Source: Rhodobacterales bacterium
GTDB lineage: Bacteria; Pseudomonadota; Alphaproteobacteria; Rhodobacterales; Rhodobacteraceae
Length of the DNA stretch: 35,902 bases
NCBI GenBank assembly: GCA_002746935.1
Contig: PDRW01000006.1
Coordinates: 1-35,902 of the forward strand
Direction of reading: 5' to 3'
Shown here in pieces: positions 35,822 to 35,902 of the stretch; position 1 is the first letter of the stretch, and each line of letters opens with the position of its first letter. Below the pieces are notes generated by a model that saw nothing but the letters and a program-made list of their open reading frames with translations, had not been told where the DNA came from and made no database searches. The position numbers and the translations under genes are program-made.

Positions 35822-35902
35822 TCAACCCTTCCCGTCTTGCGGGGCTGCGCCCGCCCTATACCGTCGCGCCTCGATGCGCCTGTCTATGGGCCAGCGTTTG
35901 GC
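35822..35902 (-). CDS. B4: partial small membrane protein at the window edge
   Basis: Only the last 26 residues are inside the window: AKRWPIDRRIEARRYRAGAA then PQDGKG and TGA. The DNA is identical to the end of B2, which suggests another short B-type gene, but its N-terminus lies outside. Its stop is one base from the A3 start. Confidence 0.6.
   Translation of the reverse strand, partial: AKRWPIDRRIEARRYRAGAAPQDGKG

Larger units (their letters stand above)
34521..35902 (-). repeat. Nested tandem array of small ORFs derived from the nuoG start region
   Basis: Reading in the direction of transcription (right to left), the order is B4 (partial), A3, B3, A2, B2, A1, B1, nuoG. A-type frames start like NuoG. 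B-type frames encode small membrane proteins with a common C-terminus. The four B-to-A (or nuoG) junctions are equivalent: B ends ...GKG or GKV, GGGAAGG overlaps its last codons, then TGA, one base, ATG. B1 resembles B3 (stop codons 771 bases apart) and B2 resembles B4 (754 bases apart), so the larger unit is long-B, long-A, short-B, short-A. The segments 35050-35148 and 35804-35902 are identical over 99 bases up to the window end. Confidence 0.85.

Overview
The window looks like a chromosomal segment of a high-GC alphaproteobacterium of the Rhodobacteraceae (Rhodobacter/Paracoccus/Rhodovulum-like). The evidence is the base composition, the complex I operon with intercalated small genes, the run nuoN-birA-coaX-rnj, short GGAG starts, and intergenic hairpins with the GGAGTATTT signature that I recall from this family. 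I cannot fix the genus.

Region 1 (1-6.4 kb) is an eroding amino-sugar locus. The right end of an IS5-type element abuts a truncated UgpC-type ABC ATPase. That remnant is joined to an internally deleted cutC. Divergent from them is a compact + strand operon: an RpiR-HTH/DeoR-type regulator, an AgaS-like SIS deaminase/isomerase, a ROK kinase and nagA. It ends in a frameshifted and truncated beta-hexosaminidase, which faces an MFS transporter remnant on the other strand. The intracellular pathway (kinase, deacetylase, deaminase) is intact, while uptake and polymer-cleaving functions next to it are broken.

Region 2 (6.5-20.2 kb) holds single genes on both strands: a DUF2007 protein, dihydrolipoyl dehydrogenase, a DUF4153 membrane protein, a DUF924 protein, two MFS transporters (one divergent from an XRE-cupin regulator), a repeat-containing membrane protein, a DMT exporter-type protein, enolase with a clear terminator, and a YjdF/DUF2238 membrane protein. 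Between the first MFS gene and the XRE gene lies a tandem duplication of a 237-bp noncoding unit with a perfectly identical 84-bp AT-rich core that can fold into two hairpins.

Region 3 (20.2-35.9 kb) is entirely - strand. It carries the distal half of the nuo operon (nuoG, H, I, J, K, L, M, N) followed by birA, coaX and RNase J. Non-subunit genes sit inside it: a 55-aa Cys-rich peptide and a lipoprotein between nuoG and nuoH, and an AhpD/CMD-like protein between nuoI and nuoJ.

The most unusual structure is upstream of nuoG (34.5 kb to the window end). Two kinds of small reading frame alternate there. Type A begins with a copy of the NuoG N-terminus (MSEVKKIVIDG...) and stops after 27-53 residues. 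Type B is a small membrane protein ending in KRWPID...GAAPQDGK. Every B-to-A junction, including the B-to-nuoG one, has the same layout: a GGGAAGG ribosome site, TGA, one base, then ATG. This is a nested tandem amplification of the nuoG start and its upstream gene, continuing beyond the window. The small frames have stayed open and appear translationally coupled.
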